Positions 1 through 8,197 of a stretch of 38,751 nucleotides of DNA are shown one piece after another. The position numbers and the translations under genes are program-made. A model generated the notes under the pieces. That model searched no databases and had not been told where the DNA came from. It was given only the letters and a program-made list of their open reading frames with translations. The stretch comes from a virus. Location of the stretch: IMG/VR virus record IMGVR_UViG_3300031999_003983, positions 1-38,751 of that record. The stretch is one strand, 5' to 3'. The stretch's first letter is position 1; each line of letters opens with the position of its first letter.

Positions 1-1
1 T

Positions 2-2215
2 GAAGAGCTCCGCAGGATCCAACTCGCCCGAGAATTCTGGAAGGGCCTCCATTACGTTTATTACGACGAGGAAACCGAGACATGGCAACTCCCCTTCCAG
101 GTGATGAACCAACAGCCCCCGAAGGAATCCGACGAAATCCCGCGCTATTCCTATGTTACGAACTTCTATCAGGCGTTCGGCTTGTCGATTATCGCCGTTT
201 TGTCGAAGCGAGCTCCAAGCGTGAAACTCTGGCCACAGAGCGCACGCCAAGAGGAGGACGTGGCGACGGCGAAGGTTGGCTCCGATATTATCACCGTCAT
301 CCAACGGAATAATAAAGTCAGCCACCTACTCACCGAGCAAGCCTGGTACTTGTGGACTGATGGCACCCTGGGCGGATATGTTCGTTACGTTGTGGACGGC
401 GACCGCTTTGGCTACCACAAAGAGAACGAGCTAGGATCCGCCGATCAAGCGATGGGGCCGGGTATGTTCCAATGTCCCGCGTGTGGCACCCAAAACCCTG
501 TAGGCCCGGAAGGCCCGCGCTTTGTTAATATGTGCGCCCAATGTGGCGAGTACATGGATGAATCGAGCTACCAGGCCCCCCAAACCGTTCCCGTTCCATT
601 CGTGAAGAATACGGTCGATATGCCCAACGGCCAGGAAGAGATTACCCTTGTCCCCAAGCTGGAACTCAAAATCCCCAATTGGGCGACCCGCTTCACCGAT
701 TACCCTTATCTCCAATGGCAAACCGAAGCGCACCGCTCGAAGCTCCGGGCGATGTATCAGAAGGCCCAATTAGGAATCGCTTCCGAGTCTGGCGGCCTGG
801 GATCGATAGGGAACGACGCCACCGAGCGCACGACCCGGCTCGCCTTGAAGTCAGGAGCCCGCAGCGCCGTCATGGGGGATCCGAGTGTCAACCTGGTCAC
901 GTTTACGCGCACCTGGTTGAGGCCCTGGGCGTTCTGGATCCTCGAAGATAACAAGATGCGCGAAGAGCTCTTGGCGATGTTCCCCAAAGGCTGTTATGTG
1001 GCTTTTGCGGGAGATACTTACTGCGAGGCTCGGAATGAGAGCATGAACGATCATTGGCGGATTCTTCATGCTTATCCGGGCGACGGCCAAAGCCGGCCTG
1101 GCATGGGTGACGTGATTATCCCCTTGAACAAGCGATTCAATGAGCTGTCTAACATCCAACAGGAAACCTATGAATTCGGTATCCCTCCAACCTATGTCGA
1201 TTCGAACCTATTGAGCCGCGAGGCGATTGGATCCACGAAGGCGCTCCCGGCTTCGTTCTACTTCGTCAAGGGCCGGGTTGGCCAGTCGATTCGAGATGGA
1301 ATCTTCACTCCACCGCCCGCCCAGGTGAGCCCAGACATGATTCAATCAATGGGCGACCTCATGGGGCCGATGGCTCAGTTTCTCACTGGCGCGTTTCCCG
1401 CCCTGTTTGGGGGAGAAATGGAGTCGAACGACACGGCCTCGGGCTATGCGATGGCCAGGGATCAAGCGATGGGTAGGATCGGCCTGGTGTGGGACGCAAT
1501 CAAGTGGTTTTGGGCTGAAATGATGATGCTCGGTATCGAGTGCTTCAGAACGAACCGGATGGACGATGTTGAACTGACGATGGAGGGGAAGGGCGGCACC
1601 TGGGATTCGCAATTCATCAAACAGGCGGATCTTAAGGGCAACCTGTACGCTACCCCGGAAGTCGATGAGTCGTTCCCGCAAACCTACTCTCAGATGCGGG
1701 CGACCGTCATGGAGCTCATGCAAAGCCAGGATCCCTACATCCAAAAGATTATGGGCGGGACGGTCAACGTGAAGCTCACCAAGCGCCTTCTGGGACTCGA
1801 ACAGTACGTTATTCCCGAGGAAGATTCAGAAACCAAACAGTATCGGGAAATCTCCATGATGCTTCAGAGTCAACCGACAATGGTTCCCGGAGCGCCTCAA
1901 ATGGATCCCGAGACGGGTCAGCCTCAAATGGATCCTACCGGGTTGCCGGCGGTCGCGCCTCCCACGTTTGCGCCGTCGGTGCCTGTAGATCCTCAAGTAG
2001 ATGACAACGACACCGAGGCCGAGATTTGCAAGATGTGGCTTAACTCCCCCGAGGGACAGGGGACAAAATTCACTAATCCAGCCGGGTACGCGAACGTCAG
2101 AGCCCATTTGTTGATGCACGAAGAAGCTGTCATGCAACAAGCTATTCAACAGGCGATGATGGCAGGGCCAGCCCCCGGAGAAGGCCAGCCAGTCAAACAA
2201 GGAGCAAGCCAATGA
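2..2215 (+). CDS. Portal protein (5' end missing), with an inserted zinc ribbon
   Basis: The portal is the dodecameric ring at the head vertex through which DNA enters and leaves. The reading frame is open from base 2 with no stop, so the true start lies left of the window; the GTG at 101 is internal. The first visible residues (EELRRIQLAREFWKG...) resemble the conserved start of podovirus portals, where 'A..FW.G.HY' precedes a helical clip. At least 737 residues are present. An insertion near bases 463-550 has two CxxC pairs (CPACG and CAQCG), a zinc-ribbon pattern not typical of portals. The C-terminal part (about 1880-2000) is rich in Pro, Met and Gln, followed by helices, as in the portal barrel. 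Its stop overlaps the next start as ATGA. Portal identity rests on recalled family patterns and on its place ahead of scaffold and capsid genes. Confidence 0.85.
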   Translation, partial: EELRRIQLAREFWKGLHYVYYDEETETWQLPFQVMNQQPPKESDEIPRYSYVTNFYQAFGLSIIAVLSKRAPSVKLWPQSARQEEDVATAKVGSDIITVIQRNNKVSHLLTEQAWYLWTDGTLGGYVRYVVDGDRFGYHKENELGSADQAMGPGMFQCPACGTQNPVGPEGPRFVNMCAQCGEYMDESSYQAPQTVPVPFVKNTVDMPNGQEEITLVPKLELKIPNWATRFTDYPYLQWQTEAHRSKLRAMYQKAQLGIASESGGLGSIGNDATERTTRLALKSGARSAVMGDPSVNLVTFTRTWLRPWAFWILEDNKMREELLAMFPKGCYVAFAGDTYCEARNESMNDHWRILHAYPGDGQSRPGMGDVIIPLNKRFNELSNIQQETYEFGIPPTYVDSNLLSREAIGSTKALPASFYFVKGRVGQSIRDGIFTPPPAQVSPDMIQSMGDLMGPMAQFLTGAFPALFGGEMESNDTASGYAMARDQAMGRIGLVWDAIKWFWAEMMMLGIECFRTNRMDDVELTMEGKGGTWDSQFIKQADLKGNLYATPEVDESFPQTYSQMRATVMELMQSQDPYIQKIMGGTVNVKLTKRLLGLEQYVIPEEDSETKQYREISMMLQSQPTMVPGAPQMDPETGQPQMDPTGLPAVAPPTFAPSVPVDPQVDDNDTEAEICKMWLNSPEGQGTKFTNPAGYANVRAHLLMHEEAVMQQAIQQAMMAGPAPGEGQPVKQGASQ

Positions 2216-2448
2216 TCCTCAAATATCTAGTTACTGAAGGGGAAGCCGCGAGCCTTGAGAACCAATTTACTTATCACTCTCCCAAGGAAGATCAGCAAGA
2301 ACGGTATGTCGAGATCCGACACCAGGCGAAGCAATTAGCGTTTTTGCTTTTGGGAGCGACGCCGCCGAGTAGAGAACGATCTTTGGCTCTTACCAATTTG
2401 GAACAAGCGATATTTTGGGCTAACGCCGCTATCGCCAGGAATGAGTAA
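2212..2448 (+). CDS. acb2: Acb2/Tad1-type cyclic-nucleotide sponge (anti-CBASS candidate)
   Basis: This 78-residue protein matches, from memory, the small Acb2/Tad1 hairpin family. The visible signature is 'TYHSPKEDQQERY', then 'EIR..AK.LA' and the C-terminal 'SRERSLALTNLEQAIFWANA'. Acb2 proteins form hexamers that bind cyclic di- and trinucleotides made by CBASS cyclases and so stop the effector from firing; Tad1 relatives bind the Thoeris signal. The protein would act in the host cytoplasm. The start ATG overlaps the portal stop by four bases and follows a good ribosome site (AAGGAG near 2199), so it is translationally coupled to a structural gene. Acb2-like genes are known to sit among head genes in other phages. 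It was assigned by motif only. A plain virion accessory role for the same fold cannot be excluded. Family assignment is fairly sure; nucleotide specificity is unknown. Confidence 0.75.
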   Translation: MILKYLVTEGEAASLENQFTYHSPKEDQQERYVEIRHQAKQLAFLLLGATPPSRERSLALTNLEQAIFWANAAIARNE

Positions 2449-2506
2449 GGTTGTTTGACAAAGTTTCGGACGCCTCAAGCCCGGCCAGGTGAGAGAGTTT
2501 AACCGA

Positions 2507-2568
2507 GCCCAAGAAATAGAAAGAGGGTCGTTTCGTGTCACGACGAGGCGGCCCTTTTTCTTTTGGGC
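2507..2568 (+). terminator. Long imperfect hairpin with T-rich 3' arm, likely terminator
   Basis: The gap between the sponge gene and the scaffold gene holds a 62-base imperfect inverted repeat. Its outer arms are GCCCAAG (2507) and CTTTTGGGC (to 2568). An AGGG/CCCT layer lies inside, and the tip is TCGTG-T-CACGA. The inner stem is followed at once by TTTTTCTTTT, as in an intrinsic terminator. The A-rich 5' arm would also give a T-rich tail on the other strand. It would separate portal/sponge expression from scaffold and capsid expression. No clear promoter is seen between it and base 2642. Confidence 0.6.
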
Positions 2569-2641
2569 AAACAAATAATGGCCAATCCGATGCCCGGTTT
2601 CCAAGCCCGGTTAAACATGGAGCCTTCGGAAGGAGTAACAA

Positions 2642-4096
2642 ATGCCAGGAAGCGTTTTAGAAAACGACGAAGGGCTTAAGATTTCGCCCCCGTCACAAAC
2701 AGTTAAAGCCGACTACCGGCGGAGTGATGCCGAGCTGTTGGACGTGGATCCCGACGCGCCCGATTTGGGAGATGCGGGAAGGAAGCAAGTCGCGCCTGTC
2801 GCTACAGAGAAGCCGGGTGACACCGTGCAGCTCGATGACGACAATCAACCGATCGTCAAGCACCCCGAGCCCGAGAAGAAGCCGGCCAAAGAGGCCGACG
2901 ACGACGAAGAGCCCGAGGAAAAGACAACGGAAGAGAAACAGGCCGACCTTGAAAAGGCCAAGAAAGCCGAGGATGAGGTAGAGCCACTTAGCCCCTTAAA
3001 GGTCACTGAGGAACTCAAGGCCCATTTCCAGGATCCCAAAGTAGGCCGGGAGCTCAAGAATGCGTTCTACGGCTACCAGGCTTACAAAGAAGCGATTCCT
3101 AGCGTTGAGGATGCGCGAGAGCTCGCCAAGCTGTTCCCAACGATTGAGGACGCCCGAGAAGTGATGGAAACCTATGCAGGGTTTTCAGATTTGCAGGATG
3201 CGTTTGAAAAGAACCCAAAAGGGTTTGTTGAGAAACTCCACGAAGAAGGGGAAACCGAATTCGGGGCGATAGCCGAAGAGCTAATGAGCCAGCTCCCGGA
3301 CTTGGCACCAGGCGTTTATAACAAAGTAGGTCGTCAAGTTTTCGTTGAGGGCCTTCAGTACATTTTCGCCGAAGCCGAAGCAATCGCAGCAAAGGCGTCC
3401 CGCCAAAGCAACCTTGAACTCACCCCTGAGAACCTTCGCACGGCAGCCGACGTGATCGCCCTTAATCTGTTCGGGGGCAAGAAGGTTGCCGATCTTGACA
3501 AGCCGCTCGATGAGCGAGACACCCGGATCCAGCAGCTTGAAACGGAACTCCAATCCGAGAAAGCGTCAAAAGGGGATGCACCTTTGCAAACCTTTGTCAT
3601 TGGCGTGGATCGGTACATCGAGAAGCATCTTAGCGCGAACATTGACGAAGTAATCTCCGGGCTCTTGGAAGTAGAGGGCTCGAAGGACGCGGTTTCGGCA
3701 AAGTCGCTCGAAAAGATCAAGCGGGAGATTTACCAAGAAGTAAAACCCCAACTGTTGACCGACAAGCGCCTCGGGGATCGTATTAAGGCCGCAGCTCGAA
3801 GCGGCGATTATGGCTCCCGGCACACAAGGAAAACAGCGGAACCCGCTCTTGAAGTGGCCCGCCTTGCAATCAAGAAGGCAGCCGCCCGGATCGTCCCGGA
3901 GTGGACACGGGAAATCATTCAAACCAACACGAACAGATTGAACACGCAACGCCAGGCGGCACGCCGGCCAGACTTCTCTAGTGGCGGCCCCAAGACAGTC
4001 CAGCCTTTCACGGCGATCACAGCGGATCAGATTGATTATTCGCGCACATCACCCGAGGACATTCTTGACGGTCGGATCACGGTTAAATCACGGTAG
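2642..4096 (+). CDS. Putative capsid scaffolding protein
   Basis: A 484-residue, highly charged protein directly upstream of the major capsid gene, the usual place for an internal scaffold. Residues about 60-125 are an acidic, Lys/Glu/Asp-rich and probably disordered stretch (EKKPAKEADDDEEPEEK and similar). The middle is mainly helical, with a predicted coiled-coil part around 'DERDTRIQQLETELQSEKAS'. The C-terminal 100 residues are basic (many Arg and Lys) and end in 'DGRITVKSR', compatible with the capsid-binding tail of scaffolds. The ATG is preceded by GGAAGGAG. No protease domain is seen. The call rests on composition, length and position; I do not recognise a specific family motif. Confidence 0.7.
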   Translation: MPGSVLENDEGLKISPPSQTVKADYRRSDAELLDVDPDAPDLGDAGRKQVAPVATEKPGDTVQLDDDNQPIVKHPEPEKKPAKEADDDEEPEEKTTEEKQADLEKAKKAEDEVEPLSPLKVTEELKAHFQDPKVGRELKNAFYGYQAYKEAIPSVEDARELAKLFPTIEDAREVMETYAGFSDLQDAFEKNPKGFVEKLHEEGETEFGAIAEELMSQLPDLAPGVYNKVGRQVFVEGLQYIFAEAEAIAAKASRQSNLELTPENLRTAADVIALNLFGGKKVADLDKPLDERDTRIQQLETELQSEKASKGDAPLQTFVIGVDRYIEKHLSANIDEVISGLLEVEGSKDAVSAKSLEKIKREIYQEVKPQLLTDKRLGDRIKAAARSGDYGSRHTRKTAEPALEVARLAIKKAAARIVPEWTREIIQTNTNRLNTQRQAARRPDFSSGGPKTVQPFTAITADQIDYSRTSPEDILDGRITVKSR

Positions 4097-4128
4097 CGAA
4101 CCCCGCCGGGCGATAAGGAGTTTTTCAC

Positions 4129-5403
4129 ATGGCAGCGATGACTAATACTCAGAGCGTAGCCTTACAGCTTGAAAAGGTCAGAAACAAACTTCCCCTGCTC
4201 TATGAGCGGGACGACGTTCTGTTTGCGGCCATTAAAGCGCGAGGGGAAGTGGAACGGGTTTCTACTCGTAACATGAGAATCCCCTTAAAGCTACGTCCCG
4301 GCGGGAAATATGGACAAGCCGATATGGACGGCGGCGACCTGGGCCGTGGGTCAGGTACGACTTACGACGTGGCGACCGTGACTCCGATCTTCTTCAGATT
4401 CGGAATTGAAATCACCAAGCTCGTCGAATACGCAACAAACAGCTCAGAGAAGGCCGTGGCCAACGCGGCAAAGAAGGAAGTCATTGAAGGGATGGCGCAA
4501 TTCAGAGCCGCTCTCGATAAGCACACGCAAACATCGGGTAACGGCGTCCTGGCTAACGTCACGACTTCAGATGGTGTCGGCAACCTGGTTTGCCTGAACA
4601 CCGTCAATCCCCAGGGAGTGCAGCTCCTCTACTTCAACCAGAAGGTGAGCTTTTATGATGCCACCTTGGCGACCAATCGAGGCACCGGGACGATTACCGC
4701 GATCGACTACACAGCACAAACGATCACGGTTATCACTGGCGGCAACGATGGCACCGTAGTCCTGGCGAACATCGTTGCAACCGACTTGATCCTCCCGGAC
4801 GGCGTGACGGGCGCAAACCCAACAAGCCTCTTCGGAATCAAGTACCACCAGAACTCAGCGGCTACGGGAACCTGGCTCAATATGAACCGGGCGAACTTCC
4901 CTGAAATCCGTACTCCCACGTTTAACGCGGGGGGCGCGGCGCTGACGACCGGCATGGTGCGCCTGGCGATCAACAAGATCAAAAAGGCGTTGGGCTTGAA
5001 CGGTGTCGGAAAGTTGATGGCCTATTGCAACCTGGAGCAAGAGCACCAGTACGAACAGCTTGGAGTAACGATCACCTCTATCGCTACGCCTTCCGGGACT
5101 GTGCGTGACCTGGAGCTCCTGTTTGAGGGAAAGAAAACGATGGCGGGCGTCCCCTTGATGCTTTCGATCAATGCGGATCCTACCCGTATCGACTTCCTCG
5201 ACATGACCCATTGGGGACGTGCCGTGATGCAGGACATCGACTATTTTGAAATCGGGAATCAAACGATTTTCCCGGTGTACGGATCCTCGGGCGGGTTGGC
5301 TGCGGCTTACCTGTTCTACTTCGTTACAGGGATGCAAATTTGGAATGACTCGCCCCGCAACGGGAGTTTCATTTCGAATCTTGAGAAGCCAGCCGGCTAC
5401 TAA
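4129..5403 (+). CDS. Major capsid protein, HK97 fold (likely)
   Basis: A 424-residue protein that would form the head shell. It begins with a short arm, followed by 'KLPLLYERDDVLFAAIKARGEVERVSTRN', the start seen in many podovirus capsid proteins. It then has a long helix-rich spine and, around residues 185-225, a beta-rich insertion (repeated 'TGTITAIDYTAQTITVITGGND' type strands) of the kind seen as an added domain on HK97-type capsids. The C-terminal part ('TIFPVYGSSGGLAAAYLFYFVTGMQIW', 'SPRNGSFISNL') looks like the last beta strands of the A domain and P loop. The gene follows the scaffold by 32 bases and has an AAGGAG ribosome site. The ATG at 4129 was chosen; an in-frame ATG at 4138 is an alternative. 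Confidence 0.8.
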   Translation: MAAMTNTQSVALQLEKVRNKLPLLYERDDVLFAAIKARGEVERVSTRNMRIPLKLRPGGKYGQADMDGGDLGRGSGTTYDVATVTPIFFRFGIEITKLVEYATNSSEKAVANAAKKEVIEGMAQFRAALDKHTQTSGNGVLANVTTSDGVGNLVCLNTVNPQGVQLLYFNQKVSFYDATLATNRGTGTITAIDYTAQTITVITGGNDGTVVLANIVATDLILPDGVTGANPTSLFGIKYHQNSAATGTWLNMNRANFPEIRTPTFNAGGAALTTGMVRLAINKIKKALGLNGVGKLMAYCNLEQEHQYEQLGVTITSIATPSGTVRDLELLFEGKKTMAGVPLMLSINADPTRIDFLDMTHWGRAVMQDIDYFEIGNQTIFPVYGSSGGLAAAYLFYFVTGMQIWNDSPRNGSFISNLEKPAGY

Positions 5404-5422
5404 CCCCGGAGGCTGAACAGCG

Positions 5423-5454
5423 CGGCGGGCGGTTCTCTGAGGGCTGACCCGCCG
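5423..5454 (+). terminator. Possible weak terminator or attenuator after the capsid gene
   Basis: A seven-base perfect stem (CGGCGGG at 5423-5429 with CCCGCCG at 5448-5454) encloses an 18-base loop just downstream of the capsid stop codon. There is no clear T-run after it, so it may only slow polymerase or protect the 3' end of capsid mRNA. Capsid genes are often followed by such an element, which raises capsid message over the genes behind it. Confidence 0.35.
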
Positions 5455-5472
5455 AGCTGATTGGAGTACGAG

Positions 5473-6255
5473 ATGCCTATAATGGGCGAAATTATTACTT
5501 TGAATCGAGACAGGTCGATATATCTCCCGGACGGATCCGTTTACACGGGCCGGCCTCGGGCTCAAGTGCTCAAGGAAGTACATGAGTGCCCGCCAGAAGT
5601 ACAGAGCCAGATCAACCGCAAACTCGGGTTGAACCGATTCGATGGGCCGCTTTACCGGGTTGTGTGGGGCTGGAATCGACTCGATTGGGTTGCCGGGAAA
5701 TTCACCCGCTACTCTGACGACGGAGTATATCTCCGCGAAGAGTACGGCTCCTTCCTCGAACCCAAGTACAGCTACATGGGCCGCGAGGGCCTTAACCGTT
5801 GGATGCTGGAAAGATGGTACGCCCCGGAAGAGTATGGATCCCGCGAAGCCTGGGAATTCGAGACAACCGAGATTGAAGGGGATCGGGAATTCCAGGCGCT
5901 CGGGCCTTACCCGGATCGCGGGGGCTATGAGCTCGTCCAAGTCATGCAGGACAGCACCGGCGACTTCATCCAGCTTGAGCAAGAGATTGTCGATTATCTG
6001 ATTTGGGCCTGTGAAGTAAGCCGTGAGCAAAGAGAATCGAAGCGGAAACAGCGCCTCGAAGAAGAGCAAGAACGGGAAGAGGCCAAGCGTCGGGCTCTCT
6101 ACTCGGACGTGTTTGACGATGCAGCGCCAGCCTTCGGCGGCGTTCCAAATTCCACCCAGGCCAACGCACCGAAAGGCCAGGTTTACAAACTTGACAGTCT
6201 GAAGGACATCGGGAAGAACAAAGCCCCGAGTATGCCCGGAATGTCTGTCGCTTAA
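5473..6255 (+). CDS. Unknown head-region protein with charged helical C-terminus
   Basis: I do not recognise this 260-residue protein. The frame opens with a TTG at 5461, but the ATG at 5473 was chosen because GGAG (5463-5466) then sits six bases before it. The N-terminal 170 residues are rich in Tyr, Trp and Arg with many aromatic turns ('PDGSVYTGRPRAQVLKEV', 'VVWGWNRLDWVAGKFTRYSDDG'). Residues about 185-212 form a strongly charged helix (Arg/Glu/Lys repeats), followed by a loose Ala/Pro-rich tail. It lies between the capsid gene and a zinc-ribbon protein, 11 bases from the latter, and is probably made with them. A virion or head-assembly role is inferred from position alone. Confidence 0.7.
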   Translation: MPIMGEIITLNRDRSIYLPDGSVYTGRPRAQVLKEVHECPPEVQSQINRKLGLNRFDGPLYRVVWGWNRLDWVAGKFTRYSDDGVYLREEYGSFLEPKYSYMGREGLNRWMLERWYAPEEYGSREAWEFETTEIEGDREFQALGPYPDRGGYELVQVMQDSTGDFIQLEQEIVDYLIWACEVSREQRESKRKQRLEEEQEREEAKRRALYSDVFDDAAPAFGGVPNSTQANAPKGQVYKLDSLKDIGKNKAPSMPGMSVA

Positions 6256-6266
6256 AGGAGAGCAAT

Positions 6267-6872
6267 ATGCAAAGCCCCAAGGCCGTGATCGTTTCATTGT
6301 GGGACTACCCGTTTCACATCGAACGCACTCATGGCTCGTATAACCTTCCAGCTCGACCGGACAACGGCAAGACGATTCTCGATAAGGAATTCAGCGAGAG
6401 CTATTCGACCCTACAGCTCTATGACACCAAGGAGGGAATGGACATCGGGGAGAAGCGGCGGATCCAGATGAAGGAGAACGCCCGAGACATAGCCGAGGAC
6501 ATCGTTAAAAACGACGACATGGAGAAGTTTGGTTGCTTTGTGGCCGCCGGCATGGTGCCCACGGAAAAAGAGCTTCAACTGTCACGCGGGCGGATCCTGG
6601 CATTCTTCCGGTACCTGATCCAGGACGGAGATATTAAGTGGGGGAAACCTACGACCCGCAACGAGATTACCGACCTTCACCGCAAGGCCGTTCAGCAGCT
6701 CAAGGAAGAGCGGGAATGGGTTTACAAGCAGAAGCCAGAGGAAGCCCAACTTGATCGGTGCCCGGCGTGCGGCAAGCAACAGGAAATTGCGGATCCAGCG
6801 CGTTGCTGGAATTGTAAGTACATCATCAACAAAGCCAAGGCCAAGAAACTCGGGATCGAAGAAGCGGCATAG
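6267..6872 (+). CDS. Unknown 201-residue protein with C-terminal zinc ribbon
   Basis: Family not recognised. The N-terminal half has a few beta strands ('KAVIVSLWDYPFHIERTHGSYNL', shown here only as its pattern of aromatics). The middle is helical and charged. The C-terminus carries a clear four-cysteine zinc ribbon: CPACG near base 6759 and CWNCKYI near 6809, spaced by about 15 residues. It follows an AAAGGAG ribosome site and sits between the capsid and connector genes. The zinc ribbon has a partner feature in the portal insertion, so the two could share a ligand or partner, but this is inference. It could be a small structural adaptor or a nucleic-acid-binding assembly factor. Confidence 0.7.
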   Translation: MQSPKAVIVSLWDYPFHIERTHGSYNLPARPDNGKTILDKEFSESYSTLQLYDTKEGMDIGEKRRIQMKENARDIAEDIVKNDDMEKFGCFVAAGMVPTEKELQLSRGRILAFFRYLIQDGDIKWGKPTTRNEITDLHRKAVQQLKEEREWVYKQKPEEAQLDRCPACGKQQEIADPARCWNCKYIINKAKAKKLGIEEAA

Positions 6873-6880
6873 GAGCATAG

Positions 6881-7510
6881 ATGGCAACCTTGACAGATGT
6901 TCACAACCTGGTTCGAGCCTTAGTGGGGGAGAGACAAACTCCCCCCGAGGTTTACACTGACGCATTCTTGCTCACGATTTCCCCGTCGGTTTACCGGGAG
7001 ATTCAACGGCGCTTCGGAGCCGCCGGCGTCCAAAACCTGATCGACGTGGCGCAATTCAATATCGCATCCGGGATCTTGGTCGCGGGAGTGGGTACAACCG
7101 GGTGGCCCGCCGCCGGGATCATCAAACCGATCCGTTTATGGGAGCGCCCCCAGGTGTCGGCGCTGTTCTCTGACTTCGTGCTGATGGAGGAAGCGGATCC
7201 CGAGCTTCAGATTCGGGCGACCCTGGCCACTTTGTCTCATTGGGAGTGGAGATCGTACATTATCAATTTCATCGGTGCCAGTGGGAACGTGACCGTGCGA
7301 ATGCAGTATGCGAAGTATTTGGCTGACTTAACAGCGGTTGGGGATACTCTCTTGATTACCAATAGCCTCGACGCGATGGCCTACGGCACAGCCGCCCAGG
7401 CAGCCGAAAGCCGTGGAGCGACAGAGAAAATGAAAGCCTTCGAGACTATGTTTGACACGATCGTTCAAACCCTTATCGACGAGGACAGCGCCCGGAAGGA
7501 AGGAGCCTGA
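6881..7510 (+). CDS. Head-to-tail connector/adaptor protein 1
   Basis: A 209-residue protein that appears to be a paralogue of its right-hand neighbour. Both share a beta-rich core ending in 'IGASGNVTVRMQYAKYLADL' here and 'IGATRNVDIRINYERELAAP' there. In both this is followed by 'GDTLLITNSLDAMAYGTA' or the equivalent 'TDTIPIIGASSAIAYYTA', and then a C-terminal helix. Such proteins commonly form the ring that joins the portal to the tail nozzle in short-tailed phages. The ribosome site is GGAG before the ATG. The stop overlaps the next start as TGATG, so the two copies are coupled. The adaptor role is inferred from gene order and size, not from a definite motif. Confidence 0.65.
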   Translation: MATLTDVHNLVRALVGERQTPPEVYTDAFLLTISPSVYREIQRRFGAAGVQNLIDVAQFNIASGILVAGVGTTGWPAAGIIKPIRLWERPQVSALFSDFVLMEEADPELQIRATLATLSHWEWRSYIINFIGASGNVTVRMQYAKYLADLTAVGDTLLITNSLDAMAYGTAAQAAESRGATEKMKAFETMFDTIVQTLIDEDSARKEGA

Positions 7511-8136
7511 TGGCATTCTACAGAGAATCATTCGAGCTGGCCCGGCGCATCATGGGCGACAAATCCGGGGTGATCTACAAAGAGGGCGGCTTGTTCCCCT
7601 TGATGGTTGAAGCCCTTCGGAAGTGTCAGCGCACGCTCGCCGAGAACGGGATGCCAATACTTCGGGGCACCCAGGCGCTCACAGTCCCCCAGGGAGCTAC
7701 CAGTTTGAGCCTGGTCACTGTCCCGGCGCTGGCGGCTGACTTCGTACTGCCTTGGGAGCTCGAAGAGAAGGACGGGGGGAATACGGGGCACTACAAGGCT
7801 ATGACTTCGGACACGAACTTGCTCCCTGACGTGGATCAAACCAGCTTTCTTCGTAAGTGGAACTGGCGCGGCGGAACGATTCAGCTTATCGGAGCGACCC
7901 GGAACGTGGACATCCGAATCAATTACGAGCGGGAGCTTGCGGCTCCTACGCTGCTAACCGACACAATCCCGATCATCGGGGCTTCGTCGGCAATTGCTTA
8001 CTACACGGCTTTTTTGACAAAAGGGGACATAAAGTTTCAGGGGCTCTATGAGGACGCGATTCATAGCGTCATAGCCTCTCAAGTCCGGGCGGATCAGTAC
8101 AAACCCGTGAGAAGGATCCCTTACCGATACAGGTAG
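7510..8136 (+). CDS. Head-to-tail connector/adaptor protein 2 (paralogue)
   Basis: This 208-residue protein is the second member of a tandem pair with the protein at 6881-7510. The shared features are an N-terminal helical segment, a beta core with 'SLSLVTVPALAADFVLPWELEEK', the 'IQLIGATRNVDIRINYERE' strand pair and a C-terminal helix. This copy ends with a basic tail (RRIPYRYR). It follows the first copy with a one-base overlap (TGATG). Two related proteins in a row suggest either two stacked adaptor rings or one ring of mixed composition. The identification as a connector is from order and paralogy only. The ORF is long and well bounded, so its being a real gene is nearly certain. Confidence 0.65.
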   Translation: MAFYRESFELARRIMGDKSGVIYKEGGLFPLMVEALRKCQRTLAENGMPILRGTQALTVPQGATSLSLVTVPALAADFVLPWELEEKDGGNTGHYKAMTSDTNLLPDVDQTSFLRKWNWRGGTIQLIGATRNVDIRINYERELAAPTLLTDTIPIIGASSAIAYYTAFLTKGDIKFQGLYEDAIHSVIASQVRADQYKPVRRIPYRYR

Positions 8137-8148
8137 GGGCAACTGCGG

Positions 8149-8165
8149 CCCGCGATACCGGCGGG
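8149..8165 (+). terminator. Short GC hairpin followed by TGTGTTTT, weak terminator candidate
   Basis: CCCGC at 8149-8153 pairs with GCGGG at 8161-8165 around a seven-base loop, and is followed by TGTGTTTT. It lies in the 61-base gap between connector 2 and the triple-repeat protein. The T-tract is broken, so termination would be partial at best. Confidence 0.35.
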
Positions 8166-8197
8166 TGTGTTTTGCCTTTCATTCTACGAGGTGCCAA

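Noticed and set aside
2455-2477. TTGACA box in the gap after the sponge gene
   Set aside because: No -10-like sequence lies 15-19 bases downstream, and the region just after it is the terminator hairpin.
4855-6297. 480-codon open frame antisense to capsid and the next gene
   Set aside because: It lies opposite two well-supported genes, has no ribosome site and shows Arg/His/Pro-rich shadow composition.
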